Shown piece after piece: positions 25,379 through 33,663 of a DNA stretch of 64,000 nt. The stretch lies in assembly GCF_000383575.1 (NCBI RefSeq), contig NZ_KB911579.1, positions 3,132,523 to 3,196,522 on the forward strand, given 5' to 3'. Within the stretch, counting starts at the first letter, position 1; every line of letters starts with the position of its first letter. This stretch comes from Salinispora oceanensis (GTDB taxonomy: Bacteria > Actinomycetota > Actinomycetes > Mycobacteriales > Micromonosporaceae). The position numbers and the translations under genes were made by a program. Under the pieces are notes generated by a model. That model was not told where the DNA came from. It did no database searches and saw nothing but the letters and a program-made list of their open reading frames with translations.

Positions 25379-28300
25379 CCTGGTCGTGGGGGAACGTGGA
25401 CGGCGCTGGTGTCGGTTGGCGGCGCGGCGGGCACGGCGGCGGGTGAGCTGAGCGGCGTTTCGCCGGTCAGCTTGCTGGCGAGCTGCTCCGCCTCATCGGT
25501 CGCGTTCGCCTCGCGGTACAGCCGAACAGCGGTTGACCAGTGGCGCTGGGCGGCACCTCGGCTGCCGGTCAGCTCCGCGAGGTCGCCGAGGTTGCGGTGC
25601 ACGTGTGCCTGCTCGTACAGGTCGGGTACGGACCGCCGAAGGCTGGCGCTTGCCGTCAGGCACCGGTGGGCCTCGTCGAGGTTCGCCAGGCGTAGCTGCG
25701 CCTCGCCGAGTTGGTTGAGGGTGCGCGCCTCGATGTGCCGGTGCCCCAGTCTCCGACTCATGGCCAGGGCCCGGTCGAAATGCTCCACAGCAGACGCCGG
25801 ATCGCCGCGCGCCAGGTAGGTGCGTCCGAGGTCGCTCAGGGCAACCATCTGGTAGCGGCGGTCGTCGGTTTCGCGGCTCACGGCGAAGGCTCCGTGGAAG
25901 CAGTCGAGCGCCGACTCGTGTCGCGTCTGCTGCAGGTACGCCTCGCCGAGGCTGTTCAACGTGCTGGCCTCGAGTCGGTGCAGACCGATGGATCGGCTGG
26001 TGGCCAACGCCGCGTTCAGTGGGGCGAAGCTGAGATCGGCACGGCCCATCCGGACCTGGACGTACCCGAGGTTGCGCTGGGCGGTCGCCGCGCCAGCCTG
26101 GTTGCCGCAGTGGTCGTGCAGCCGCAGCGCGGTCTCGTACGCCTCAATCGCGGCGGTGAACCGACGCATTTCGACGAACGCCCCGCCGATATTGTTGTAG
26201 ACGTACGCCAAGCCGCTTTCGTCCCCGAGCGGCCGCAACAGCGCCAACGCCTGGTTGTGGCTGTCGAGTGCCCGGTCGAGCTGGTGCGTCGTGCGGTAGG
26301 CCACGCCAAGTGCCCGATGCATCTCGGCCTCGAGGACCGGATCGCCGAGCCGGCGGGCGGCCCGGACCCCGTGCTTGCACATCTCCACCCGCTCAGACCA
26401 GTCCCCGTGCACGTCGAAGTAGCTGGTCAGTAGGTAGGTCAGCTGGCATGCCGCAGCAGGCTGGGCGTGCTCCTCCGCGTACCGCACGACCGGCAGTAGA
26501 TTCTCGCGCTCGGACTCCAGAAATGCGATCGCGTGTGCGCGAGCGGCGGGGAAGGGAAGCTCCGGAGCCGGATGACGCAGCACCGCCGCTACCCGGTCAA
26601 GACTGCTGTCGAGCACCTGGGTGGCCGTTTCGGCGCCGACGAGATACCAGTCGAGCAACCTCTCGGCCACCTCGGCGCGCGTACTCGCGGGCTCGTCGGC
26701 CAGCGCACACCGCCGCGCGAAGAGCCGGACCAGATCGTGGAACTGGTACCGGCCGGGCTGTGGCTCGGCGATCAGATGTGCCGCGACGAGTTCGGCCAAC
26801 GCGTGTCGCCGCACGTCGGCGGGGAGGCCGCAGAGCGCGGCGGCCAGGGGTGCACCGATGTGCGGCCCGGGATGCAGGCCGAGCAGCCGGAACAGCCGCA
26901 TCGCGGGTACCGACAGCGACTGGTACGCGCTGGCGAACACCACACTGACGTCGCGGCTGCCGTTCTCGACGGAGAGGTGGGCCAACCGGTCGCCGTCAGA
27001 CAACTCCTCAACGAGTACCGCGATGGGCTGAGCCGGGCGCATCGCAAGCTTTGCCGCCGCGATCCGTAACGCGAGCGGAAGCCGACCGCACAGCTCGGCG
27101 AGCCCGGCCACCGCGTCGCGCTCTCGGCCTACCCGCTCGGCGCCGAGCATCTTCGCCATCAGGTCGGTCGCCTCGTCCTGGCTGAACAGGTCAGGGAGGA
27201 TGGTGTGCACCCGGGTGTGCGTCACCAGGGCGACGAGGCTGTTCCGGCTCGTCAGCACGAGCAGGCTCGCGGCGCTGCCCGGGATCACCGGCAACACCTG
27301 CTCGGTGGACCCGACGTCGTCGAGCACGACGAGCATGCGCTGGTCGGCGAGGACCGTGCGGTACAGGGCGACCCGCTCGGCCAGCCCGGTGGGAAGCCGG
27401 TCATCCGGTATCCCGAGGCACCTCAGCAGGACTGCCACCACCTCAGCCGGGGCAAGCGCATCGGCCCGGTCGTGGCCACGAAGATTGACGAAGAGCTGAC
27501 CGTCCGGAAATCGGTGGGCGACGCTGCCGGCCCACTGCACCGCGAGCGACGTCTTGCCGATCCCGCCTTGGCCGCTGATCAGCACCACGGGCCGGACGTC
27601 ATCGTGCCCTGTCTCGATGACACTGCTCAGCTCACCAAGCTCGGTGCCGCGGCCGGTGAAGTACCCCACCGGTGCCGGCAGCTGCGCTGGTCGGGGTGGC
27701 GTCGCCGCGACCGGGTTCCGGCCAAGAACGGTACCCGGCGCCCGCAGCTCAGCCGGCGCGGCACCACGTAGTAGCGCGGTGTGCAAGTCTGCCAGTTCGG
27801 GCGACGGATCTACCCCGAGCTCCTCCGCGAGCCGAACGCGTAGCCGTTGATAGGCGTCCAGTGCCTCGGTCGGTCGCCCGGATCCCGTCAGGGCGAGCAT
27901 GCGCAGGCCCACCAGCCGTTCCCGGGTCGGATCCGCGGCCAACAGCCGCTCTATGTCGCCGAGCGCCTCATCCGCTCTGCCGAGGCAGGTCAGTACCTCG
28001 CAGCGGTCCATCTGCGCGGCGAGCCGCAGGTCCGCCAGGCGCGCCGCCTCGGCCGCCGTCCATCCGATCGGCTCCGCGTCGGCGAGAGCCTCGCCACGCC
28101 ACAACTCCAAGGCCTGCGCCATGGCGTCGGCAGCCCAACCGGCCATACCGGCGGCCAAGCCGTCCCGCGCCGCCCTGGTCTGCTGTTCGAACCGGTACGC
28201 GTCCACCGCCGTCGCGTCGATGGCGAGTAGGTAGCCCGGCTCCCGGGTCTGCAGAATTCCGCCCAACCCGCTCCCGTCGAGCGCGAGGCGCAGCCGCGCC

Positions 28301-28506
28301 ACGTGACTGTGCAGCGACCGGACGGCGGTTCGTGGTGGACAATCTCCCCACAGCGCCTCAACGAGCCGCCACAGCGGCAGCACCGCGCCGGGCCGCAGGG
28401 CCAGGGCGGCCACCAACGCACGATGCCGTCGACCCACCAGCTCGGTCCGGCCGCGCGGTCCGATCACTTCGACGCCGCCGAGAATGCTGACCTGAACATC
28501 CGGCAT
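25345..28506 (-). CDS. AfsR/SARP-type regulator (BTAD, NB-ARC, TPR)
   Basis: The protein is about 1053 aa. An OmpR-like DNA-binding domain (1-95, RRHRALVAALALRPGAVLPL, SLHSHVARLRLAL) is followed by the BTAD domain (about 97-245). An NB-ARC ATPase has P-loop GQGGIGKT at 312-319 and Walker B MLVVLDDV near 385. From about residue 640 tetratricopeptide repeats run to the end (LGVAYRTTHQLDRALDSHNQ). AfsR-like proteins activate secondary metabolism or morphogenesis genes. The likely local targets are the two secreted-protein genes whose shared upstream region carries 11-bp-spaced heptamers. I use the ATG at 28506; a TTG precedes it. Confidence 0.9.
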   Translation of the reverse strand: MPDVQVSILGGVEVIGPRGRTELVGRRHRALVAALALRPGAVLPLWRLVEALWGDCPPRTAVRSLHSHVARLRLALDGSGLGGILQTREPGYLLAIDATAVDAYRFEQQTRAARDGLAAGMAGWAADAMAQALELWRGEALADAEPIGWTAAEAARLADLRLAAQMDRCEVLTCLGRADEALGDIERLLAADPTRERLVGLRMLALTGSGRPTEALDAYQRLRVRLAEELGVDPSPELADLHTALLRGAAPAELRAPGTVLGRNPVAATPPRPAQLPAPVGYFTGRGTELGELSSVIETGHDDVRPVVLISGQGGIGKTSLAVQWAGSVAHRFPDGQLFVNLRGHDRADALAPAEVVAVLLRCLGIPDDRLPTGLAERVALYRTVLADQRMLVVLDDVGSTEQVLPVIPGSAASLLVLTSRNSLVALVTHTRVHTILPDLFSQDEATDLMAKMLGAERVGRERDAVAGLAELCGRLPLALRIAAAKLAMRPAQPIAVLVEELSDGDRLAHLSVENGSRDVSVVFASAYQSLSVPAMRLFRLLGLHPGPHIGAPLAAALCGLPADVRRHALAELVAAHLIAEPQPGRYQFHDLVRLFARRCALADEPASTRAEVAERLLDWYLVGAETATQVLDSSLDRVAAVLRHPAPELPFPAARAHAIAFLESERENLLPVVRYAEEHAQPAAACQLTYLLTSYFDVHGDWSERVEMCKHGVRAARRLGDPVLEAEMHRALGVAYRTTHQLDRALDSHNQALALLRPLGDESGLAYVYNNIGGAFVEMRRFTAAIEAYETALRLHDHCGNQAGAATAQRNLGYVQVRMGRADLSFAPLNAALATSRSIGLHRLEASTLNSLGEAYLQQTRHESALDCFHGAFAVSRETDDRRYQMVALSDLGRTYLARGDPASAVEHFDRALAMSRRLGHRHIEARTLNQLGEAQLRLANLDEAHRCLTASASLRRSVPDLYEQAHVHRNLGDLAELTGSRGAAQRHWSTAVRLYREANATDEAEQLASKLTGETPLSSPAAVPAAPPTDTSAVHVPPRPGQSSSTIPMAT

Positions 28507-28729
28507 CAAGGACCCCTCCCGCTATGGCAGCCCAGGCCGTCGCGGCTGCTGACGAGTTGGCATCGAGACCGGAAGGAACCTGGCTCCGAGGCCACCCTTC
28601 GACCAAAGGATAGGTAGGGACCGGCTGGGGCGGGCGGCTAGCGCTGGTACCGGACAGCCCAGACCACGGTGGGTGGCTCAGCAACTTCTGCTTGCGCCTC
28701 ACGTAGCGGCAGGTCCCATAGTCGACGCC

Positions 28730-29884
28730 GTGGAGGATCACCTGACTGTGGGGCAAGCGGCCGAGCTGGCCGGGGTAACCGTCCGCACGCTGCATCACTA
28801 TGACGAGATCGGCCTCCTGCGGCCGTCCACCCGGACCGTTGCGGGACACCGCGCCTACTCGGCGGGTGACGTGGAGCGGCTGCGGGAGGTGCTCGCGTAC
28901 CGGCGGCTCGGCTTCGGGCTGCGGGAGATCGCGGACCTGGTCAACGATCCGACCACCGACGCGGTCGCGCACCTGCGTCGGCTGCGCGGGTTGCTGCTGG
29001 ACCAGCGGGACCGCGCCGCCGCCATGGTGACGGCCATCGACCGGGAGTTGGAGGCACGGGCAATGGGAATCAGGACGACACCAGCTGAGCAGCTGAGAGT
29101 GTTCGGCGCGCAGCTGTACGACGAGATCGGGTCCGCCTACCCGGCGACGCGGCGCACCGAGCCACGGATCGCCGCCCGGATCTGGGACGCGCTGGGAGAC
29201 GCCCGTACGGTGCTGAACGTTGGGGCGGGCACCGGCTCCTACGAACCGCACGACCGTGAGGTCACGGCGGTGGAACCGTCGGCGGTCATGCGCGCGCAGC
29301 GTCCCGCGGGCGCGGCGCCGTGCGTGGCCGCCGCTGCGGAGAGTCTGCCGTTCGAGGACCAGTCCTTCGACGCCGCGATGGCGGTCAGCACCGTGCATCA
29401 CTGGCGGGACCCGGTCGCCGGGCTGCGGGAGCTGCGGCGGGTCGCCCGTCGGGTGGTGGTCTTCACCTACGACGCTGAGGACACCGGCTGGGGGCAGCGG
29501 TTCTGGCTCACCCGCGACTACCTCCCCGAGTTCGCGGACCTGCTCGTGGGCTGGCCTTCCCTCGCCGACCTGACCCGTGCGATCGGCGGACGTGCCGAAC
29601 CGGTGCTCGTCCCATGGGACTGTGCTGACGGCTTCTTCGAGGCCTACTGGCGCCAGCCCGAGGCGTACCTGGACGAACACGTACGCCGGGCGACGTCGGT
29701 CTGGACCAGAGTGGGAGCGCAGGCGGAGCAGCGGGCAGTTCGGTCGCTCCACGAAGACCTGTCGTCCGGGCGGTGGGCCGAGCGGAACCGCGACCTCGTC
29801 GCCCTCGACGCGGCCGACCTCGGCCTCCGGCTGCTCGTAGCGGGAGGTGACGACGGCGCCGCCGTCACCCCGGCACGGACCTGA
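28730..29884 (+). CDS. MerR regulator fused to a SAM methyltransferase
   Basis: The protein is 384 aa. Residues 4-73 are a MerR DNA-binding domain (LTVGQAAELAGVTVRTLHHY, LAYRRLGFGLREIADLV), and residues 80-115 are the dimer helix ending in GIRTTPAEQLRVFG. Without a break a class I methyltransferase follows: motif I VLNVGAGTG at 161-169, TAVEPS after it, and AESLPFEDQSFDAAMAVSTV. MerR proteins usually end in a ligand domain, so this is an unusual architecture. The frame is continuous. The start is uncertain: GTG 28730 or GTG 28673. Confidence 0.85.
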   Translation: MEDHLTVGQAAELAGVTVRTLHHYDEIGLLRPSTRTVAGHRAYSAGDVERLREVLAYRRLGFGLREIADLVNDPTTDAVAHLRRLRGLLLDQRDRAAAMVTAIDRELEARAMGIRTTPAEQLRVFGAQLYDEIGSAYPATRRTEPRIAARIWDALGDARTVLNVGAGTGSYEPHDREVTAVEPSAVMRAQRPAGAAPCVAAAAESLPFEDQSFDAAMAVSTVHHWRDPVAGLRELRRVARRVVVFTYDAEDTGWGQRFWLTRDYLPEFADLLVGWPSLADLTRAIGGRAEPVLVPWDCADGFFEAYWRQPEAYLDEHVRRATSVWTRVGAQAEQRAVRSLHEDLSSGRWAERNRDLVALDAADLGLRLLVAGGDDGAAVTPART

Positions 29885-29997
29885 GCCGATTTCGCCATCG
29901 CCGCCGCCGCGACCCCGAGCCGGAGCTACGCCGTCTACCCGCGCCACCCAGGCGGCCCCTGAGCGGAGCCGGCGATCGGGTAGCCTGGTGCCCCAGC

Positions 29998-30069
29998 GGG
30001 CCGTTAGCTCAATGGTAGAGCTGAGGACTTTTAATCCTTAGGTTCAGGGTTCGAGTCCCTGGCGGCCCA
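29998..30069 (+). tRNA. tRNA-Lys (anticodon TTT)
   Basis: The cloverleaf is complete: acceptor GGGCCGT with GCGGCCC, D arm GCTC-AATGGTA-GAGC, anticodon stem GAGGA/TCCTT around CTTTTAA, and T arm CAGGG-TTCGAGT-CCCTG. The anticodon TTT lies at 30030-30032. CCA is not encoded. Its 3' end is the attachment-like sequence repeated downstream. Confidence 0.95.
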
Positions 30070-30092
30070 CTCCAAGCCACTCCTGAACTGCG
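30063..30092 (+). repeat. att-like site A at the tRNA-Lys 3' end
   Basis: The 30 bases starting CGGCCCACTCCAAGC cover the end of the acceptor stem and 3' flank. They match 33277-33306 at 27 of 30 positions. A looser match is at 30942-30973. tRNA 3' ends are the usual integration sites of actinobacterial elements. Confidence 0.5.
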
Positions 30093-30170
30093 GCTCTTGG
30101 TCGTACCGCAGTCGTCATGCGAACCAGTTGATCGAGGGTCCGAGCCTTTCCCGGCCAGCGAGCGATGCTG

Positions 30171-30189
30171 CATGCATAATGAATGCATG
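30171..30189. promoter_or_regulatory. Operator overlapping the vapB start
   Basis: CATGCAT-N5-ATGCATG is a perfect inverted repeat whose right arm contains the ATG of the antitoxin gene. Type II antitoxins bind such palindromes to repress their own operon. Confidence 0.65.
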
Positions 30190-30441
30190 GTTGCTCTCCA
30201 GATTCGGGACGTGCCGGAAGAAGTGCGAGACGCCCTGGCAGCCCAGGCCAGGGCGCGCGGGCAGTCACTCCAGGCATACCTGCTGGAAATGGTGGAGACG
30301 CAGGCTCGACGGCTGCGCAACACGGCGGCCCTTGATCGCTTCGCCGGCCGATCCGACGGTGCTCGCTCTCTGCCGGGGGAGAGCGCCGCAGAGTTGAACG
30401 ACCAGCGGGAGCAGCGCGGACCGTGGGGAAGCGCCGCGTGA
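30187..30441 (+). CDS. vapB: VapB/FitA-like antitoxin
   Basis: The protein is 84 aa. The N terminus (MVALQIRDVPEEVRDALAAQ, then ARGQSLQAYLLEMVE) is a ribbon-helix-helix fold of the FitA type that binds DNA as a dimer. The C-terminal half (LRNTAALDRFAGRSDGARSL) should wrap the toxin. The gene overlaps the toxin start (GTGA), as is usual for TA pairs. It probably represses itself through the palindrome over its start codon. Confidence 0.88.
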   Translation: MVALQIRDVPEEVRDALAAQARARGQSLQAYLLEMVETQARRLRNTAALDRFAGRSDGARSLPGESAAELNDQREQRGPWGSAA

Positions 30442-30839
30442 TCGTCGTAGATGCGTCGGTTCTGGCCGACGCTCTGGTCGATGATGGGCCGGTCGGGGAC
30501 GCGGCGCGGGCGGAACTGACCGGAGATCCGCACTGGGCCGCGCCGAGTCATCTTCTGGTCGAGGTCATGTCCGTGATCAGAGGCAAGGTCCTCGGTGGGA
30601 AGCTCGGCCTTGACCGGGCTCAGGAGGCGATCGACGCCCTGCCTTCGTTGGTCATCGACGAGGTTGGCGTCGCGATGCTGGTTGACCGGATGTGGCAGAT
30701 GCGGGGCAATGTCACGGCGTACGACGCGGCTTACGTCGCGGCGGCGGAGTTGATGGCCTGCCCACTCGTGACTGGTGATGGTCGGCTCGCCAAGGCCAGC
30801 GGTATCCGCTGCGAGATCCGACTGCTCACCGCGTCCTGA
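30438..30839 (+). CDS. vapC: VapC PIN-domain toxin
   Basis: The protein is 133 aa, a PIN-domain ribonuclease. Acidic active-site residues lie in IVVDASVLADALVDD, the Glu of HLLVEVMSVIRGK, VTAYDAAYVAAAE and TGDGRLAKA. VapC toxins cleave tRNA or rRNA when free of antitoxin. The GTG at 30438 overlaps the vapB stop and has GGGGA 8 bases upstream; a GTG at 30423 is possible. The pair sits directly behind the tRNA-Lys att-like site and may stabilise the island. Confidence 0.9.
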   Translation: MIVVDASVLADALVDDGPVGDAARAELTGDPHWAAPSHLLVEVMSVIRGKVLGGKLGLDRAQEAIDALPSLVIDEVGVAMLVDRMWQMRGNVTAYDAAYVAAAELMACPLVTGDGRLAKASGIRCEIRLLTAS

Positions 30840-30860
30840 CAGCGGCCGCCCGAGGATCAT

Positions 30861-30951
30861 CGGCCTGACGCCCTTGGACCGGCCATCCTGAGTGGAAGCG
30901 GCTCACCGACAATCGTCGCACTGTGGTTCGTATGGGTGCCTCCGGCCCACC
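30861..30951. repeat. Dispersed repeat R2, copy 2
   Basis: About 90 bases nearly identical to 3074-3166, differing mainly by a short gap near 30935. It ends exactly where att-like site B begins, so R2 and the att sequence travel together. Confidence 0.8.
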
Positions 30952-30973
30952 ACCAAGGAAGTCCCCTGAGCTG
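30942..30973 (+). repeat. att-like site B (weak)
   Basis: CCGGCCCAC, then CCAAG and TCCCCTGAGCTG appear in the same order as in sites A and C but with small insertions. The 3' end of an integrase relic lies about 160 bases further on. Confidence 0.35.
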
Positions 30974-31129
30974 GGTTTCTGGCAACCTCAGCGATCTTCC
31001 TATCCCAGGATCATCGATCTGTGGGGTCATTGTGAGCCCGAGGTGAGCCCGGGAGTGTATTGCCGTGTCATCGGACGTTGGAAGCTTTCATCGCCTCAGG
31101 ACGCTCGCGCATCGGTGCTGGTCGAGTTC
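30974..31129. other. Short spacer without genes
   Basis: Roughly 155 bases between att-like site B and the first integrase relic. The motif TGTGAGCCCG or GGTGAGCCCG recurs several times here and onward (near 31030, 31040 and 31139), perhaps as arm-type sites. No gene is seen. Confidence 0.35.
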
Positions 31130-31330
31130 CTAGGCTCGTGTGAGCCCGGGAGCGCTTTGCCTGGATACCAGACGTGCGGCGGCTTCCGCCGCTTCGTGCG
31201 CCACCTCCGGCAGGACCGAGGTGTATGTGTCCGAGGTGAGCCCGATGGAGGCGTGGCCTACCATCTCCTGTACGACCTTCCGGTCGACTCCCGCGTTCTG
31301 GAAGTAGCGGGTGCTACCCGTGCCGGTCTC
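31130..31330 (-). pseudogene. Tyrosine integrase C-terminal relic 1
   Basis: The minus-strand frame reads RYFQNAGVDRKVVQEMVGHA, then SIGLTSDTYTSVLPEVAHEA. This is the box II end of tyrosine recombinases, with the GHA motif and the nucleophile Tyr in DTYTSV. The arginine of box II and all upstream parts are missing, so it is dead. Its 3' end points to att-like site B, the normal layout for integrases of actinobacterial elements. Confidence 0.8.
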
Positions 31331-31382
31331 CGTCATGCCGGCGGCCGAGATCTTCATGGGTGCGCACTTCAACGTGCACCAG

Positions 31383-32666
31383 TCAGCCGGTGGCGCGGTA
31401 GAGCTTCACCCCGCCGCTGGCATCCGGTGGGCTGGCGACCGCGGTGTGTTCGTTTACGAGCCACGGTGTGAGGCCGGGAGCCGTTTCCCGGTCCTCGCCG
31501 GTGCGGGCGTCGAGGATGACGGGGCCGTTCGTCGTACGGCCGTAAACGGCTCCGTGCCATGTGGTGGTGACGGTGGGGGCGATGCGGTTGGCCTCTTTGT
31601 CGGGTAGTTCCCAGAGCCACTTCCCGCTGTCGTCAAAGGCACCCGTCCAGTCCTGGCGTTGGTCCTGGCAGATGGTGACGCTGCGGCCGTCGTGGAGACA
31701 GGTGATGTTGTAGGCGGTGCTGCTGGTAGCTGTTGACTCGTCCAGCACGCGGCCGGTGGCTGCGTCGAGGAGGCGGAAGAACTGCTTGCGGCCTTGCGAT
31801 GCGCCGGTGGCGGTCACGATCTTCGGGCTGCCCGGCTTGATGGTGATCGTCGCTGCGGGCTCGGTGCGCCAGCGCTCCGCGCCGCTTTCTATGGCGAGCG
31901 CACGCGCGACTGCGGCCTTGGTGTCGGTACCTACTGCCACATTGCCAGCGACGGCTCCGAGGGCGAAATCCGGACGGCGCCAGATCTCGCGTCGATCATC
32001 GAGATTCACGGCGACGGTGTCGGTGCCGACCTGGGCGATGACCACGGGGCCGGACGCGCCGATGACGACCGGGTGCTTCCGCGTCAACTTGTGCTGACTA
32101 TCGTCACTGGGCTCGATTTCGATCCGATGAGCTTCACGTCCGGTTCCGGCGTCAACGGCGAGGATTTCGATAACCGGGCGCGGCGGTGTTGTGCCCTTAC
32201 CGGGAGCAGTGGCGGCGAAGGCAGTCACTACACTGCGCTGCACACCGGTTCCGGCCAGGATCGGCGGTTGAGCGGGGTTACCGCCAACGAACGGGTCTTG
32301 CGTCGACGGCGACAGTGCAGGCTGGTGTGCGGGTCGCAGCGTGCCGGTGACCATGCCGGAGGTGATGTCAACGATTTCCAGCCGGTCCACCGACGAGATC
32401 CAGAGACGGTTCCCGTCGAGTAACAGGGGTAGCGGCTCGACGCGTTGTCCACCCAGGTTGATCTTCGACAGTGATGCGCTGTCCGGTAGCGGGATGGGGT
32501 CGGACACGTCAAATGTGCGCGGTGGGTCAAAGGTGGGCCGCTCGCTCGGTGCGCTGGCTGTCGCTTGGGCTGGTGGCTGTTGCGCCTCCGGTGCGGTTCC
32601 GCAGCCGATGATGGCGGCAAGTGCGCCTAGGCCTATGCCGGACACGCCCAGATTTGCTTTGCGCAC
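31383..32666 (-). CDS. Beta-propeller (PQQ-like) lipoprotein
   Basis: The protein is 427 aa from a GTG at 32666 with GGGGAG about 10 bases upstream. It begins with a lipoprotein signal (GVSGIGLGALAAIIGC), so it should be tethered outside the membrane. Repeating blades such as RLEIVDITSGMVTGTL, IEILAVDAGTGREAHRIEI and AVNLDDRREIWRRP suggest a PQQ-like propeller. No enzyme residues are recognised; binding or sensing is more likely. The frame is open upstream to 32990 and runs into an unrelated helix-turn-helix relic. Confidence 0.75.
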   Translation of the reverse strand: MRKANLGVSGIGLGALAAIIGCGTAPEAQQPPAQATASAPSERPTFDPPRTFDVSDPIPLPDSASLSKINLGGQRVEPLPLLLDGNRLWISSVDRLEIVDITSGMVTGTLRPAHQPALSPSTQDPFVGGNPAQPPILAGTGVQRSVVTAFAATAPGKGTTPPRPVIEILAVDAGTGREAHRIEIEPSDDSQHKLTRKHPVVIGASGPVVIAQVGTDTVAVNLDDRREIWRRPDFALGAVAGNVAVGTDTKAAVARALAIESGAERWRTEPAATITIKPGSPKIVTATGASQGRKQFFRLLDAATGRVLDESTATSSTAYNITCLHDGRSVTICQDQRQDWTGAFDDSGKWLWELPDKEANRIAPTVTTTWHGAVYGRTTNGPVILDARTGEDRETAPGLTPWLVNEHTAVASPPDASGGVKLYRATG

Positions 32667-32759
32667 CGCGTCACGTCTCCCCGTCGCCGTTGGGTATAGC
32701 CGGGGAGTGTAGCGACTTTGTCGACTCTTCGTGTCCCGCCCGTCGCAGCCCGGAGCCGT

Positions 32760-32990
32760 ACGTCGTGGAGTGAGATGGGCAACGGAACTCGGGAGGCTGC
32801 CATAGGTCATGAGCAGCATCAGGAAGGAATTCTCTGCTGGCTGTGCGTCCTCAGGCTTCTCCGCCACAAGGCGTCGGACATGACGTTCGGACACGTCGGC
32901 GGCCAGAGCCAACTCCGCCGGGCTCGCCTGCGGACGCTCGGCACGCAGCCGGGCTACAACGTCTGCTGTCCGCTCCGCGCGTCCCGTCAC
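32760..32990 (-). pseudogene. Helix-turn-helix tail relic, possible conjugative-element protein
   Basis: In the frame upstream of the lipoprotein the sequence reads TADVVARLRAERPQASPAEL, then ALAADVSERHVRRLVAE. This resembles the C-terminal helix-turn-helix of transfer (Spd/DUF2637-like) proteins of pSAM2-type elements. No N-terminal part follows. It supports the view that the region is remains of integrative elements, but the family call is tentative. Confidence 0.4.
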
Positions 32991-33226
32991 CGGCTTGCGT
33001 CGTGAGGTTCGCCTCCGGAGCGGCGCACAGTGGCGGACAACGCCAGCTCCGTCAGACCGTCATCGTGGCCGGATCCCGCGTCCGAGCGACGGCATGGTCA
33101 TGAAGATCGAGAAGGAGTTGGAATGGGTTGATCTCTTCCGCATCGGCGAACCGAACCGGCGGTTCGGACGGATGGCCCGGGTGCATCGGGCACCGCCCGG
33201 TGCCCGTGAACTGGGCAAAGTCAGCG

Positions 33227-33331
33227 GTAGCGGGTCACCGGCGATCGTGGCGGTGTGGTTCGCATGGTGGTACCTCCGGCCCACTCCAAGCTAATCCTGA
33301 GCTGCGAAAACGGCAGCTGAAGATCATCGGG
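33227..33331. repeat. Dispersed repeat R2-like copy carrying att-like site C
   Basis: GTAGCGGG through GTGGTTCGCATGGTGG is followed by about 46 bases containing att-like site C and then CTGAAGATCATCGGG. A copy at 37345-37415 has the same two flanks joined without the 46-base piece. Confidence 0.65.
33277..33306 (+). repeat. att-like site C
   Basis: It matches the tRNA-Lys 3' end (30063-30092) at 27 of 30 positions, with the first 15 identical (CGGCCCACTCCAAGC). An integrase relic ends 43 bases to its right. It probably marks the end of an integrated element. Confidence 0.5.
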
Positions 33332-33348
33332 CACAGTCGGGCCGCAAC

Positions 33349-33545
33349 CTAACTCCGGTCTTGGGCTCGGTAGCTACTCTGCCCGGCACTGCCGGAGTTC
33401 CGCGGGAGGTCACCGACCAGGCCACGCGGCCGGTCCTTCTTCGGCAGCCAGTGCACGTAGGTCTCCACGGTGATCCGCAGGTTGGCATGCCGGAGCGCCT
33501 TCTGCACCTCCTGGGGCTCGACGCCGAGTGGACGTGCGGCGCCTC
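33349..33545 (-). pseudogene. Tyrosine integrase C-terminal relic 2
   Basis: A minus-strand frame reads GVEPQEVQKALRHANLRITV, then ETYVHWLPKKDRPRGLVGD, and stops at 33349. It is the C-terminal end of a second tyrosine integrase, with RHANLRITVETYVHW carrying the nucleophile Tyr. It differs from relic 1 in sequence, so the two came from different elements. Its 3' end faces att-like site C. Confidence 0.75.
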
Positions 33546-33663
33546 GGTTCTCGACGTGGTCCTCTACTCCGATTTACGTAGTTCGAGACACGAAACCAGC
33601 ATCGCAAATCTTCTCCCCTAGCCTTGACAGGCGAAGCATGCTTCGCGAATAATTCGTCGTAGT

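Noticed and set aside
33110..33294. Short peptide frame ending in VWFAWWYLRP, shared by repeat copies
   Set aside because: The reading frame is not kept in all copies, starts differ and no ribosome site is consistent. The DNA repeat, not a protein, is the better explanation.
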